64,000 bases of DNA, taken from positions 1 through 64,000 of the forward strand of contig JAHQWL010000088.1 of assembly GCA_029856155.1 (NCBI GenBank). Direction: 5' to 3'. Shown here one piece after another: positions 6,746 through 16,101 of this stretch. Position numbers and translations under genes: made by a program. Position 1 is the first letter of the stretch. Each line of letters begins with the position of its first letter. Below the pieces are notes generated by a model. That model was given only the letters and a program-made list of their open reading frames with translations, was not told the DNA's origin and ran no database searches. The DNA is from Promethearchaeia archaeon (lineage in GTDB: Archaea; Asgardarchaeota; Lokiarchaeia; Sigyniarchaeales; SOKP01).

Positions 6746-8476
6746 CTAAAATTTATGCTCATCTAATTTTTTCCAAAAATTTTTTAATTCTACTTTTTCA
6801 AAAGTATATTTTAAACCTAATGGTTCTGAAGGTTCATTTCTGAAAAATTCTGGAACATCATTCATCTCTTGAGTAATTCCTGCTTTCTCATTAAATGCAA
6901 GCTCAGTTCTTATGATATCAATACCAATATTAATTACATCTTCTCTTGTTAAGTTTAAATCATACATAGCATTAATTGCATTCGCTAAAATTTCCATGTT
7001 TTCATAACTTGGGCCGATAAAATAACAGCAACCCATAGAATCCATTATTGCTGTATAAATTTGAAGTTCGAAAGATAAATCAAGTTTATTTTCATTTTTC
7101 GTTAATTCTCCATAGTCTTTATGCTGACTTGGCACTCGATTGGCGATTGCTGCTCCAGCTGTATGATCTGCCCCCATAGGTGAAGTTGCATAAGTTACCC
7201 CCATACCTTTGAAGACTCTGCTATCATAAGCCGAAATTCCTTGTCCTTTTACTTGGGGAATTCGCTTAGCACTAAGTCTCTCTCCAATATTTTTAACACC
7301 ATTCCCATATAATTGCCCTTCTTCTGTATTATTTCGAATATCAGTATCTAAGATTTCGAAAGTTTTTTCAGCATTTCCCCACTCTATTTTTCCACAATCC
7401 ATAGCTACACCCATAGTTCCACCAAACTCAATTGTATCAAGACCTACATCATCACAAAGATGATCAATTTTAGCTAAACTATCTAAATCATCAATCATCA
7501 AGTTACTGCCATTTAGAGCCATTGTTTCATATTCTAGACTTGATGTAATGTGATTCCCCGATTCATCAACGACTAAATTTGAACATTTTATTACACAGGT
7601 TGGAGAACAAGCTAATCTCTTTTTACCCCCTCTCGCACTAACAAGCTCATGAAGTTTTTCTCCTGAAATATTATCAATTTTATCATAAGAACCCATCCTA
7701 AAATTTTTAGTTGGTATGCCTCCATATCCACTCATCGCAGCCATCATCATAGATGTACCGAAAATTGAGAATCTTTCTTTAGTTTGCGCCAATTCTTTCG
7801 CGAAAGGACTTGAAACTTCTCTAAATTTTTTAATATCATGAATTTTTAATTTCGATGTTTTTGGCGGTATAATTATTATCGCCTTAATTTTTTTCGAACC
7901 CATTACAGCACCTAAGCCACCTCGAGCAGCATGTCTACTGGGGTATCCTTCTAAATCATTTGCCCCTACAGTTGATGATTTCATCAAATATTCACCTGCA
8001 GGACCAATGGAATAAATTCCAATATTATCTCCATATTTTTCCATTAATTTAGTATGGAGTTCATAATTCCCATAACCAGTATATTGTTCTGCTGGTAAAA
8101 TATTAATACTATCTTCATCAATTAAGATAAGTTTTAATGTTGAGGATATATTTTCTAACACTATGGCTCTAATACCATGCCTAGCTAGCATCATAGCAGG
8201 TCTTCCACCTACATTAGCTTCTTTTATCCCATTAGTCAAAGGACTTTTTGCCCCTACTGACGTACGAGCAGAGCAAGGAAATGGGCTGCCACCAAGAAGG
8301 CCATTGGCTATAATTAATTTATTTTCCCTTCCTAAAGGATTGCATAATGGAGGGACTTCATCATGAATAATTTGAGAACTTAGTCCTCTAGCACCACGCT
8401 GGAAATATTTCGAATCCGGAGTTATTTCTTCAAATCGAATATCTTCATTCTCTACATTTATTCTTACGATTTTCAT
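6746..8476 (-). CDS. aor: Aldehyde:ferredoxin oxidoreductase (tungsten/molybdopterin family)
   Basis: A 576-residue AOR-family enzyme, somewhat short for the family. It oxidises aldehydes to carboxylic acids with ferredoxin as electron partner, or the reverse, using a bis-pterin tungsten cofactor and one 4Fe-4S cluster. Typical elements are the N-terminal FQRGARGLSSQIIHDEVPP, SARTSVGAKSPLTNG, VGGRPAMMLARHGIRAIV, AARGGLGAVMGSKK and the cluster region ACSPTCVIKCSN, whose last cysteine partner is in DSMGCCYF near residue 490. It is the last of three same-strand genes after a CCG-domain protein and a LutB-like protein, with a 49-base gap, suggesting an operon in which those Fe-S proteins take part in its electron transfer. 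The physiological aldehyde is unknown. Confidence 0.9.
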   Translation of the reverse strand: MKIVRINVENEDIRFEEITPDSKYFQRGARGLSSQIIHDEVPPLCNPLGRENKLIIANGLLGGSPFPCSARTSVGAKSPLTNGIKEANVGGRPAMMLARHGIRAIVLENISSTLKLILIDEDSINILPAEQYTGYGNYELHTKLMEKYGDNIGIYSIGPAGEYLMKSSTVGANDLEGYPSRHAARGGLGAVMGSKKIKAIIIIPPKTSKLKIHDIKKFREVSSPFAKELAQTKERFSIFGTSMMMAAMSGYGGIPTKNFRMGSYDKIDNISGEKLHELVSARGGKKRLACSPTCVIKCSNLVVDESGNHITSSLEYETMALNGSNLMIDDLDSLAKIDHLCDDVGLDTIEFGGTMGVAMDCGKIEWGNAEKTFEILDTDIRNNTEEGQLYGNGVKNIGERLSAKRIPQVKGQGISAYDSRVFKGMGVTYATSPMGADHTAGAAIANRVPSQHKDYGELTKNENKLDLSFELQIYTAIMDSMGCCYFIGPSYENMEILANAINAMYDLNLTREDVINIGIDIIRTELAFNEKAGITQEMNDVPEFFRNEPSEPLGLKYTFEKVELKNFWKKLDEHKF

Positions 8477-8525
8477 AGTTTAATTATAATAGCTGAAATT
8501 ATTTTATTTTTTCTCTTATTTTGAA

Positions 8526-9839
8526 CTAGTTAAAAGGATTTTTTTCCTTTAAGATTTTATCCTGATATTCCTTTAAAGGAGGAGGACACAATCCTTTTTC
8601 TGTGGCATTTTTTTTTAAAGCTTTAATAATTTCGCCTAGATTTAATGAAATTGGGCACCAGTGATAGCAATTTTCACACCCCGTACAAAGAAATAAACCA
8701 TCTTTCACAGCAGCTTCAATTCCGTTGTGAATATAATCTCTTATAATCGCGGTTGAACCAAGACCATATTTTGAAGCATATATATTACCAAATGCTCTAG
8801 AAGCAGTACAAACATAATTGCAGGTTCTACATCCGATGCATTTTAGAAATTCCTTGAATAAGAGGTTTTCCTTCAAGGCTTTTGTACGCCAATCATCAAC
8901 TAATATTACAACAACCTCTTTTGCTCCATACATTCCCGTAACACTTCTTCCTTGTATATCAGAAGTATTTGAAGGGCCAGATATTAAGCTAATATAATTG
9001 AATGATACATTATTAATTCTTGATTGTAATTTTGTAACCAAAACAGCATCTAATAGTGTAGGAACAATTTTTGTTATGCCACAGACAACAATATGTTTTT
9101 CGGTTGCTCTAGTGAGTAAACTTATGTTGCCTTCATTTTCTCCCAAAACAATAGTACCATCTTCAGCAGAAATCGCATTAGCAGAAGTTAAAGAGACTTT
9201 AACCTCATTGAGAAGTTCTTTCCTATATGAATTTCTAAAAAATTCTACAATATTTTTCGCATTGGGTTCAATCTCTACATCATATACTTCTTTTATTTTA
9301 TCTGCAATTTCCTTTTCTGTAAAATGAGCACCAGGGCCAACCTGAAAACTTGGTAACTTATAATCAAAAAGTTGTACAAGAATATCTCCTAAATCTGTTT
9401 CATTAATTTTAATGTTGTTTTTCTCCAATACGTCAATAATACCTATATCCTTTGCTTCTACTGATTTCGATTTATAGATCAATTTACTATCTCCTAATTC
9501 TTCCATGAAAAGATCTTGGGCCTCTTTGTTAGTTTTAGCATAATGTACTTTAAAATTTTGTTTGCGCATAATATCTATACATTTTTCTACATAATATTCC
9601 ATATTTTCAACAAAATTTTCTCTTATCTTGATTAGTTGATCTCTATATTTTTCTACAAATTCTCTACTTGTATCATCATAGAGATATCTCATGTCATGTT
9701 GTCTAGTTTTCACAGTACAAGCTAATTTCCAAAAATCCCCAAATTTTCTTTCTAGACAGTTCTCATCTTGAAGAATATTAATTCTTTGTTTTACCGTCTC
9801 ATATAATTCATTTCCTTTATTACTCACTAATGGGATCAA
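8526..9839 (-). CDS. LutB-like LUD-domain protein with two 4Fe-4S motifs
   Basis: A 437-residue cytoplasmic protein of the LutB / iron-sulfur lactate-oxidation type. The central LUD fold spans about residues 80-320 (for example AISAEDGTIVLGENEG and VVCGITKIVPTLLDAV). The C-terminus carries two ferredoxin-like cluster motifs, CIGCRTCNYVC and CTGCENCYHWCP. In LutABC, LutB works with the CCG protein LutA to oxidise L-lactate. Here the upstream neighbour is a CCG protein overlapping by 20 bases and the downstream neighbour is AOR, so lactate may not be the substrate. No LutC is present. Confidence 0.8.
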   Translation of the reverse strand: MIPLVSNKGNELYETVKQRINILQDENCLERKFGDFWKLACTVKTRQHDMRYLYDDTSREFVEKYRDQLIKIRENFVENMEYYVEKCIDIMRKQNFKVHYAKTNKEAQDLFMEELGDSKLIYKSKSVEAKDIGIIDVLEKNNIKINETDLGDILVQLFDYKLPSFQVGPGAHFTEKEIADKIKEVYDVEIEPNAKNIVEFFRNSYRKELLNEVKVSLTSANAISAEDGTIVLGENEGNISLLTRATEKHIVVCGITKIVPTLLDAVLVTKLQSRINNVSFNYISLISGPSNTSDIQGRSVTGMYGAKEVVVILVDDWRTKALKENLLFKEFLKCIGCRTCNYVCTASRAFGNIYASKYGLGSTAIIRDYIHNGIEAAVKDGLFLCTGCENCYHWCPISLNLGEIIKALKKNATEKGLCPPPLKEYQDKILKEKNPFN

Positions 9840-10560
9840 CTCCTTCCATTATTTTAGCTATAAAATCTTCAAACTTAATAACTGGCTTTTTTATATGGTT
9901 CTCCTCTTTAATGCGTTTAAGTGCTGTATAACAAAAAGGACATGCTGTTAACAGGGCTTTTCCCTCCTTAGATTGCTCAAAGATTAATCTAGAATTATAA
10001 TCGCTATTTTCCTTAAAAATAGAATAGACTCCTCCTCCAGCGCCACAACAATCACTATTAGTTCTATTATGCTCCATTTCATATAATTCAATATTATCTA
10101 TTGAATTAACTATCATCCTTGGTTCTTCTAATATAGGTTTTTGTGCATTTCTGAGGTGACATGCATCATGATAAACAACTTTGATTTTATTTCCTCGATA
10201 TTTTAAGTCAAGCTTTTGTAAATTCTCTTGTATTGATATAAATTGTAATAAATGTTTTATATCAATGTTAAAATCATTTCCTAAATATAAAGGATAAAAT
10301 TTAGTAAGATAATTGTAACAACCCGCACAAATTGTGACAATTTCAAAAACGTCGTTTAATTTAAACCAATCATTCACAAATTTAACATGTGCCTCTAACT
10401 CCTTTTCACTTGCAGTATTATATGCTAATGCGCCGCAGCAAGGAGTATTATCTATCACTTTATATTCTTGATCTAATTTCTTTATGATTTTTATAGCGTT
10501 AGCACATGTATCCTTATATTTAGAATTTGACAAGCACCCTAAGAAGATTAATTTTGTCAT
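9820..10560 (-). CDS. CCG-domain (Fe-S) oxidoreductase, LutA/HdrB-like
   Basis: A 246-residue protein with two CCG domains: NTPCCGALAYN near residue 40 and SDCCGAGGGVYS near residue 170. Each is preceded by its partner cysteines (GCLSNSKYKDTC, ICAGCYN and YHDACHLRNAQKP) and followed by LLTACPFCY. This is the fold that binds cubane or non-cubane 4Fe-4S clusters in HdrB, LutA and GlpC. It heads the CCG - LutB-like - AOR operon and its end overlaps the next gene by 20 bases. The likely role is to pass electrons between the LutB-like protein and a soluble carrier or thiol partner. Confidence 0.82.
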   Translation of the reverse strand: MTKLIFLGCLSNSKYKDTCANAIKIIKKLDQEYKVIDNTPCCGALAYNTASEKELEAHVKFVNDWFKLNDVFEIVTICAGCYNYLTKFYPLYLGNDFNIDIKHLLQFISIQENLQKLDLKYRGNKIKVVYHDACHLRNAQKPILEEPRMIVNSIDNIELYEMEHNRTNSDCCGAGGGVYSIFKENSDYNSRLIFEQSKEGKALLTACPFCYTALKRIKEENHIKKPVIKFEDFIAKIMEGVDPISE

Positions 10561-10698
10561 AGTTAGATTAAGTTATACGTTTAAAAAAAGATTTAACCTT
10601 ATTTTATTTAAGCTTATATCCCATTATACTTAATATTAAATTAATCGAAATTTATAACATCTAAAATATTTAATAACCCAATTAAAAAACTAAGTGAG

Positions 10699-10980
10699 TT
10701 GATTATAATCCCAAAATTGTTGGAAAACGAAAAAAAGAGATTCTCACTATTTCTTAATAAAAATCGGTGCGGAGGATGTCAAATGTGCATTTCTTTATGC
10801 CCAACTGGTATTTTAGAGCTCAGTAATGAATTGAATATGCGTATTGCTTATATTCCTAGAGTAAAGGAAGGAAAAGCAAACTATTGTACAGCTTGTAGAA
10901 GATGTGAATTTGGTTGTCCTGATTGGTGTATTTATATTCTAGATAAGGAAGAAAAAAAGAGTGAAAAAGCTAAAACATAA
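10699..10980 (+). CDS. korD: 2-oxoacid:ferredoxin oxidoreductase, ferredoxin-like delta subunit
   Basis: A protein of about 93 residues with two 4Fe-4S motifs, CGGCQMCISLCP and CTACRRCEFGCP. It is the small electron-wiring subunit that carries electrons from the TPP/cluster site of the alpha-beta core to external ferredoxin. It is the first gene of korDABG and lies 17 bases before korA. The TTG start at 10699 follows GTGAG with almost no spacing, so one of the TTG codons at 10714 or 10717 may be used instead. Confidence 0.88.
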   Translation: MIIIPKLLENEKKRFSLFLNKNRCGGCQMCISLCPTGILELSNELNMRIAYIPRVKEGKANYCTACRRCEFGCPDWCIYILDKEEKKSEKAKT

Positions 10981-10997
10981 TAGGGAGAGAGAAAAAA

Positions 10998-12170
10998 ATG
11001 AGTACAAAAGGTGGTAAGAGATATTTACAAGAAGGGAAATATGTTATGATGGGAAATGTTGCAATGTCAGAAGGAGCATTAGCTGCAGGTTTGGATTTCT
11101 TTGGGGGGTATCCAATAACTCCATCAACTGAAGTTATTGAGCATCTTACTAAACGATTACCAGAAGTTGGAGGATGTTGTATTCAAATGGAAGACGAATT
11201 AGCATCAATAAATGCTATCGTGGGTGCATCTTTAGTTGGAGCAAAATCAATGACTGCAACTTCCGGACCAGGCTTATCTTTAATGGTCGAGACGATATCA
11301 ATGGCAGCAAATCTTGAAATTCCTATTGTCTTATGTGATGTACAACGCGTTGGTCCTGGTAGTCATGGACCTGTAACCTCACCCCATCATAATGATTTAG
11401 GATTAATACGTTTTGCAGGTCATGGGGAATTTCAAGTAATCGCTTTAGCACCTATGAACTGCCAAGAACTCTTTGATTTAACTATTACGGCTTTCAATTT
11501 TGCTGAAACCTATCGATGTCCTGTATTTATTATTTCAGATGCTTATTTAGGACATCTTCATGAACCTGTTTATATCCCTGCAAAAGAAGAGCTAATTAAG
11601 AGAGTCATTAACCGTGAATTACCTCAAGATTATACATATAAATACTCTTTTAAGGATAATAATACTGGAGAATATATTATACCAAAACCTCCAATCGTTG
11701 GTACAGACTATTTTCCCCCCATGTCTCTCCATCTACCTCATAATAATGCAGGAATTCCAACATCAAATGCATTAGGATTTATGGAAATGTTAATTGAAAA
11801 GGTAAAATCTAATATAGATAAGATTTCGATAACCGAAGAATATAAATTAGAGGATGCGGATATTATTATCATTGCATATGGTCTGCCTGTTAGAGCTAGT
11901 TATCGTGCAGTTGATATGGCAAGGGAACAGGGAATAAAAATAGGTATATTTAGATTAATAACAATTTGGCCTTTTCCCGATGAAAAAGTAAAGAGAGTTG
12001 TAAAAAACGTTAAAGCAATTATTGTACCCGAATTAAACTATACAGGTTTTATAGCGGAACAAGTAGAAAGAGTTAAAAAGCTTGAAATTCCAATTTTTAA
12101 AATCCCTAAAGTGGGAGATTTTCATCATCCAGATGATATATTAAATGTTATTAAGGAGGTATCAAAATAA
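10998..12170 (+). CDS. korA: 2-oxoacid:ferredoxin oxidoreductase, alpha subunit
   Basis: A 390-residue alpha subunit of the 2-oxoglutarate-type enzyme, which decarboxylates a 2-oxoacid to its acyl-CoA while reducing ferredoxin. It shows FFGGYPITPSTEVIEHL, MEDELASINAIVGASLVGAK, TATSGPGLSLMVE and HGPVTSPHH, typical KorA substrate and TPP-pyrimidine-domain landmarks. The Rossmann-like domain II follows (DADIIIIAYGLPVRASYRA). GGGAGAG at 10983-10989 is the Shine-Dalgarno. The stop overlaps the korB start by one base. The 'GYPITPST' form favours a 2-oxoglutarate-type or branched 2-oxoacid enzyme over pyruvate, but sequence alone does not fix the substrate. Confidence 0.92.
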   Translation: MSTKGGKRYLQEGKYVMMGNVAMSEGALAAGLDFFGGYPITPSTEVIEHLTKRLPEVGGCCIQMEDELASINAIVGASLVGAKSMTATSGPGLSLMVETISMAANLEIPIVLCDVQRVGPGSHGPVTSPHHNDLGLIRFAGHGEFQVIALAPMNCQELFDLTITAFNFAETYRCPVFIISDAYLGHLHEPVYIPAKEELIKRVINRELPQDYTYKYSFKDNNTGEYIIPKPPIVGTDYFPPMSLHLPHNNAGIPTSNALGFMEMLIEKVKSNIDKISITEEYKLEDADIIIIAYGLPVRASYRAVDMAREQGIKIGIFRLITIWPFPDEKVKRVVKNVKAIIVPELNYTGFIAEQVERVKKLEIPIFKIPKVGDFHHPDDILNVIKEVSK

Positions 12171-13087
12171 TGTCTGATTTAGGTCCACGATATCCATCTG
12201 AGAAACCAGACCATCCATATGTCCAGTTTTCAATGGGTGGATATCTTTATGGTAAATTTAATTCCCTTTTTTGTGCAGGATGTGGGTATGGTATAATTGG
12301 ACATCTTTTTACTCGTGTTTTTGAGAATGAAAAACTAGATCCTAAACTATTTCCATTAATTATAGGTATTGGTTGTTATACACAATTAGTAACATTAGTA
12401 CATCATACCTCTCAAAAGATTTTTGCACTTCACGGTCGAGCTCCTGCAATAGCTACAGGAATTAAAATGGCAAATCCAAAATTAAAACCTATTATATTTA
12501 CCGGAGATGGAGATTGTTTAGGAATTGGTGGGAATCATTTTATTCATACTTGTCGTAGAAACCTCGATTGTGTTATGCTTATCTTTAATAACAGTATATA
12601 TGCTATGACAGGGGGTCAAGGTGCTCCAACTACATTGTATGGAGCAAAAAGCACAACTACACCTTACAAGACATTTGAAAATAGAAGTGATGCCATGAAA
12701 TTAGCTTTAGCTGCGGGTGCAACATATATCGCTAGAACTACGGTAGCACACCCACGAACTCTAATGAAATATTTTAAGAAAGCTTTAAATCATAAAGGAA
12801 CTTCTGTGATTGAAGTTATCACCCCTTGCCTAACATATTTTGGGAGTAAAAATCTCGATAGTCTGGGTGCTGAAAATTTAGGAATTCAGGGTAGTAAAAT
12901 GGATACTGGAGGAAAAATGATAGATTGGATAAAAAGAAATACAGTAAGAAAAAACCAAGCGCTATTCATGGATGATGCTGAACTATTTAATAGATACATT
13001 ATAGGTGAATTTCGATATGATATTGAGAAACCTGAATATTCAGAAGAATATGCTAAAATTCAGAAAAAAGCAATGGGAGAAGATTAA
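12170..13087 (+). CDS. korB: 2-oxoacid:ferredoxin oxidoreductase, beta (TPP-binding) subunit
   Basis: A 305-residue beta subunit that binds thiamine diphosphate and a 4Fe-4S cluster. FCAGCGYGIIG supplies the first cluster/TPP cysteines, IIGIGCYTQ follows, and the Mg-TPP motif runs from FTGDGDCLGIGGNHFIH to FNNSIYAMTGGQ (GDG-x(n)-NN). The C-terminal VITPCLTYFG is typical. The ATG overlaps the korA stop (TAATG) and is preceded by a strong AAGGAGGT eight bases upstream, so translation is coupled and efficient. Confidence 0.93.
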   Translation: MSDLGPRYPSEKPDHPYVQFSMGGYLYGKFNSLFCAGCGYGIIGHLFTRVFENEKLDPKLFPLIIGIGCYTQLVTLVHHTSQKIFALHGRAPAIATGIKMANPKLKPIIFTGDGDCLGIGGNHFIHTCRRNLDCVMLIFNNSIYAMTGGQGAPTTLYGAKSTTTPYKTFENRSDAMKLALAAGATYIARTTVAHPRTLMKYFKKALNHKGTSVIEVITPCLTYFGSKNLDSLGAENLGIQGSKMDTGGKMIDWIKRNTVRKNQALFMDDAELFNRYIIGEFRYDIEKPEYSEEYAKIQKKAMGED

Positions 13088-13089
13088 AT

Positions 13090-13689
13090 ATGAGTAGATA
13101 TGAAGTTAGAATTGTAGGATTTGGGGGTCAAGGAGTAATAACACTCTCAAAAATGATAATTACCGCCAGTTCGTTATATGAAAACCTAACAGCAACTCAA
13201 ACTGAAGCTTATAGTTCATCTGCGCGCGGAGGAAAATGCTGGGCAGAAATAGTCATAGATTTAGACAGAAATATTAAATTAATAGATTATCCAAAGGCAA
13301 TGAAACCTTATGATTTTCTTATCATCCTTTCAGAAGAAGCTGCTAATGAAGTAAAACCCGATCATCTTAAAAAGAATGGACATTCTGGATTTTTAATTTG
13401 GGATACCTCAACTATACAAAGATTTCGAACTTTAAGAGGAATTGATAAAGTTATTGGAATGCCTATTCAGAAAATGGCAGTAGAGAAATTTGGAAATATG
13501 GTTTATGGAAATTCAATATTATTTGGAGCATTTACTATTCTTTCAGGCATTTTTTCTGAAGAATCTGCTATTGAAACCATCAAAAAATTTGTACCCTATT
13601 CTACTCTTGAAAACAATTTAGAAGCATATGAATTAGGAAAACAAGAAGCAAAAGAATTCCTCACGCAATTAAAGGAGGAGAAACACTAG
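13090..13689 (+). CDS. korG: 2-oxoacid:ferredoxin oxidoreductase, gamma subunit
   Basis: A 199-residue gamma subunit. The N-terminal VRIVGFGGQGVITLSKMI, the TEAYSSSARGGKCWAEIVI stretch and IDYPKAMKPYDFLIILS are the standard gamma-subunit blocks. This domain binds the CoA moiety and caps the active site. It starts two bases after korB. AAAGGAGGAG at its 3' end serves as the Shine-Dalgarno for the next gene. Confidence 0.9.
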   Translation: MSRYEVRIVGFGGQGVITLSKMIITASSLYENLTATQTEAYSSSARGGKCWAEIVIDLDRNIKLIDYPKAMKPYDFLIILSEEAANEVKPDHLKKNGHSGFLIWDTSTIQRFRTLRGIDKVIGMPIQKMAVEKFGNMVYGNSILFGAFTILSGIFSEESAIETIKKFVPYSTLENNLEAYELGKQEAKEFLTQLKEEKH

Positions 13690-13691
13690 TT

Positions 13692-15509
13692 ATGTATATT
13701 AATAAAATACAAAAAGGTTGGAAAGAATTAGAATCTGAAGTAATTACTTCTGGAAAATGTGTTTTTTGTGGTGCTTGTGGAGCCTTCTGCGATAATATTA
13801 AATTTGACATGATCAAAGAAGTCCCGAAAGAAGACGGGTCATGTAAAGATGCTAATACTTGTAGAGATGGATTCGGAATATGCTATAATTTGTGCCCTAA
13901 AACTGAGATTGATCAATATCCCCTTTCTTTATTGGACAAGTGGGTGTTTGAGAAAAAGCATGATAAAATTCTGGGTCATTATATCGATATTCTGTCTGTT
14001 AAGTTAACAGATAAAGCTCAAGAAAAGATTCCTCTTGGAGTAGGGCCCTTAACTGGTTTATTATGGGTTGCAATGGAAAACGAATTAATAGATGCCGTAC
14101 TCATAACTGATAAAGATGAAAATTATAACCCTATTCCCAAAATAGCAAATTCTTCAAATGAATTGTTCAAGGGAATTGGGTATAAACCATCTCAAGTACC
14201 TATTCTATCGTTAGTGGGGGAAGCAATTAATCAAGAATATACGGATATTGCAGTTGTAGGAACATCTTGTCAAATACAAGCATTGAGAAAGTTACAAAAT
14301 CACCCAGGTTTTGATTTTGAAGCTTATGATTTGGTAAGTTTAGCAATAGGAACCTTTTGCACAGGAACCTTCTACAATCAAATTCTTGAAGAAATCTATA
14401 AGGAATATGATATTAATAGGAAGGAAATTCTTAATATTAGAACTGATAGAGATCATTTCAATCTTATAATAAAATCAGATTCAAAAGTAACTAAAATTCC
14501 ATTAAATTACCTCTATGATAGAGCTATTAGAAAAGCTTGCTTTTCATGTTCAGATTATACGGCATCGTTTGCAGATATTTCAGTAGGAGAATTTGGGAGT
14601 GAATCTGGCTGGAATACTATTATTATTCGAACAATAAGAGGTAAAGAAGTATTAGATTTAGCTTTAGAACAAGGAATTGTTAAAGCAAAACCTCTTGATA
14701 AAGATAATGAAGAAATAATCTTGGATTTAACAAGAAATAAAACTGACATTGTGAATATTGAATCTATTATCGATCATTCTCCCGATATTAAAAGTTTTAT
14801 AATTAGGAATCAGAGAATTGCGAGAGTTTATCGTCCAGGAATGTTTGTAATCCTATGGATTCCAGATTATGATTTTTTACCAATGTCAATTTCTAAAATT
14901 GATGGAAATCTTATTGAAATTACAGTTCAAAAAGTAGGCGAAGGTACATCAAAATTATTCGAAATGAATGAAGGAGATATTATCGGTATTAGGGGACCAT
15001 TTGGAAGTTCATTTAATTACGAGGATGCTAATAATATTTTGATTGTAGGAGGAGGTATGGGAATTGCAGCTCTTACAACCTTAATAGAGCCATTAAAAAA
15101 TAATAAGAAAAACGTTTTCATCAATATTGGGGCAAAAGATAAAGCATCATTAATATTTGAAGAGCGGTTGAGCGCTTTAATCCCAAACACTATGTGTACC
15201 ACGGAAGATGGGTCTTATGGAAAAAAGTGTCTGGTAACTGATACAATAGAACAAATTATTAATGAAGAAAATATTGACCTTATTATAACCTGTGGTCCTG
15301 AAATGATGATGAAACGAGTTCTAGAAATAGCTAATTCAAAAAGAATTGAACTCCAAGCAAGCTTAGAACGAAAAATGAAATGTGGAATAGGATTATGTGG
15401 TTCATGTTCTATTGGCAGTAATAATGACATTACAGTTTGTAAAGATGGTCCAGTATTTACTTCCATGCAATTAAAGGACTTTCCTCAATTTGGAACCTAT
15501 AAAAAATAA
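13692..15509 (+). CDS. FrhB-like / PyrK-like fusion flavoprotein
   Basis: A 605-residue fusion. The N-terminal half (about 1-345) is FrhB-like: the ferredoxin-type CVFCGACGAFC, a second Cys-rich block ending CYNLCPK, FCTGTFYNQIL and ACFSCSDYTASFADISVGEFG. FrhB proteins bind FAD and exchange electrons with F420 or other carriers. The C-terminal half (about 350-605) is a PyrK/ferredoxin-reductase module: an FAD-binding barrel with PMSIS, a nucleotide fold with IVGGGMGIAAL, TCGPEMMMK and a 2Fe-2S loop CGIGLCGSC...C. It is the last gene of the kor operon, three bases after korG. The inferred job is to link reduced ferredoxin from the 2-oxoacid enzyme to F420 and/or NAD(P). The two domains are normally separate proteins. 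Confidence 0.85.
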   Translation: MYINKIQKGWKELESEVITSGKCVFCGACGAFCDNIKFDMIKEVPKEDGSCKDANTCRDGFGICYNLCPKTEIDQYPLSLLDKWVFEKKHDKILGHYIDILSVKLTDKAQEKIPLGVGPLTGLLWVAMENELIDAVLITDKDENYNPIPKIANSSNELFKGIGYKPSQVPILSLVGEAINQEYTDIAVVGTSCQIQALRKLQNHPGFDFEAYDLVSLAIGTFCTGTFYNQILEEIYKEYDINRKEILNIRTDRDHFNLIIKSDSKVTKIPLNYLYDRAIRKACFSCSDYTASFADISVGEFGSESGWNTIIIRTIRGKEVLDLALEQGIVKAKPLDKDNEEIILDLTRNKTDIVNIESIIDHSPDIKSFIIRNQRIARVYRPGMFVILWIPDYDFLPMSISKIDGNLIEITVQKVGEGTSKLFEMNEGDIIGIRGPFGSSFNYEDANNILIVGGGMGIAALTTLIEPLKNNKKNVFINIGAKDKASLIFEERLSALIPNTMCTTEDGSYGKKCLVTDTIEQIINEENIDLIITCGPEMMMKRVLEIANSKRIELQASLERKMKCGIGLCGSCSIGSNNDITVCKDGPVFTSMQLKDFPQFGTYKK

Positions 15510-15669
15510 CAATTAATAAAAAATATTAAATTTTTAAGGTCTAAAATACTTAATCTATGGATTTTAGGTTCTTCTTTTATTACTTTAAATTTCAATTAAT
15601 TAGCATTTCTAGATCTTTTATAAATTATATTTCATAATATTAGCAAAAAACAAATAGGAATTCAATATA

Positions 15670-15900
15670 ATGGTATCAAAAGGTATTAAATATTTAATTG
15701 GTCTAATTGTAATTATTCTAATTACTCTGTTTTTAGGATTTGTTTTTACAAGAATTATTGGAGCAAATGTGTGTGGGTTTGAAAATCCTACGTGTGAACA
15801 AAGATTTTTCTTTAAATGGTTTTTCCCAGTATGTGTATTATCATTTCTCGCACTTCTAGGACTTATAGGAATTGGGTTACTTTGCCAAAAATTAGGATAA
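15670..15900 (+). CDS. Small two-helix membrane protein
   Basis: A 76-residue protein with two strongly hydrophobic helices (about residues 8-30 and 48-72). The loop between them contains two cysteines (NVCGFENPTCEQRF), which could form a disulfide on the outer face. No family is recognised. No clear Shine-Dalgarno precedes the ATG. It stands alone between the kor operon and the EamA gene. Confidence 0.5.
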   Translation: MVSKGIKYLIGLIVIILITLFLGFVFTRIIGANVCGFENPTCEQRFFFKWFFPVCVLSFLALLGLIGIGLLCQKLG

Positions 15901-16101
15901 AGAGTATTATGACAGAGATCCTTTCTTAATAATTTTTTACCATAATTTGAGTAAGTTAGAAAATGCTCAAAGTTTGCGAATTTTAAAAAATATACAATTT
16001 GTATTGCCTTGTAAAATAAGTTTTAAGAAGCTGTTTATTATATAATACTTTTAACTTTAATTCCCAAATTTTTAATTATTAATTAATTTTTTTCTAATAG
16101 C

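Noticed and set aside
8526-10560. Lactate utilisation operon lutABC
   Set aside because: LutC and a lactate permease are missing and the third gene is AOR, so the lactate assignment is not supported.
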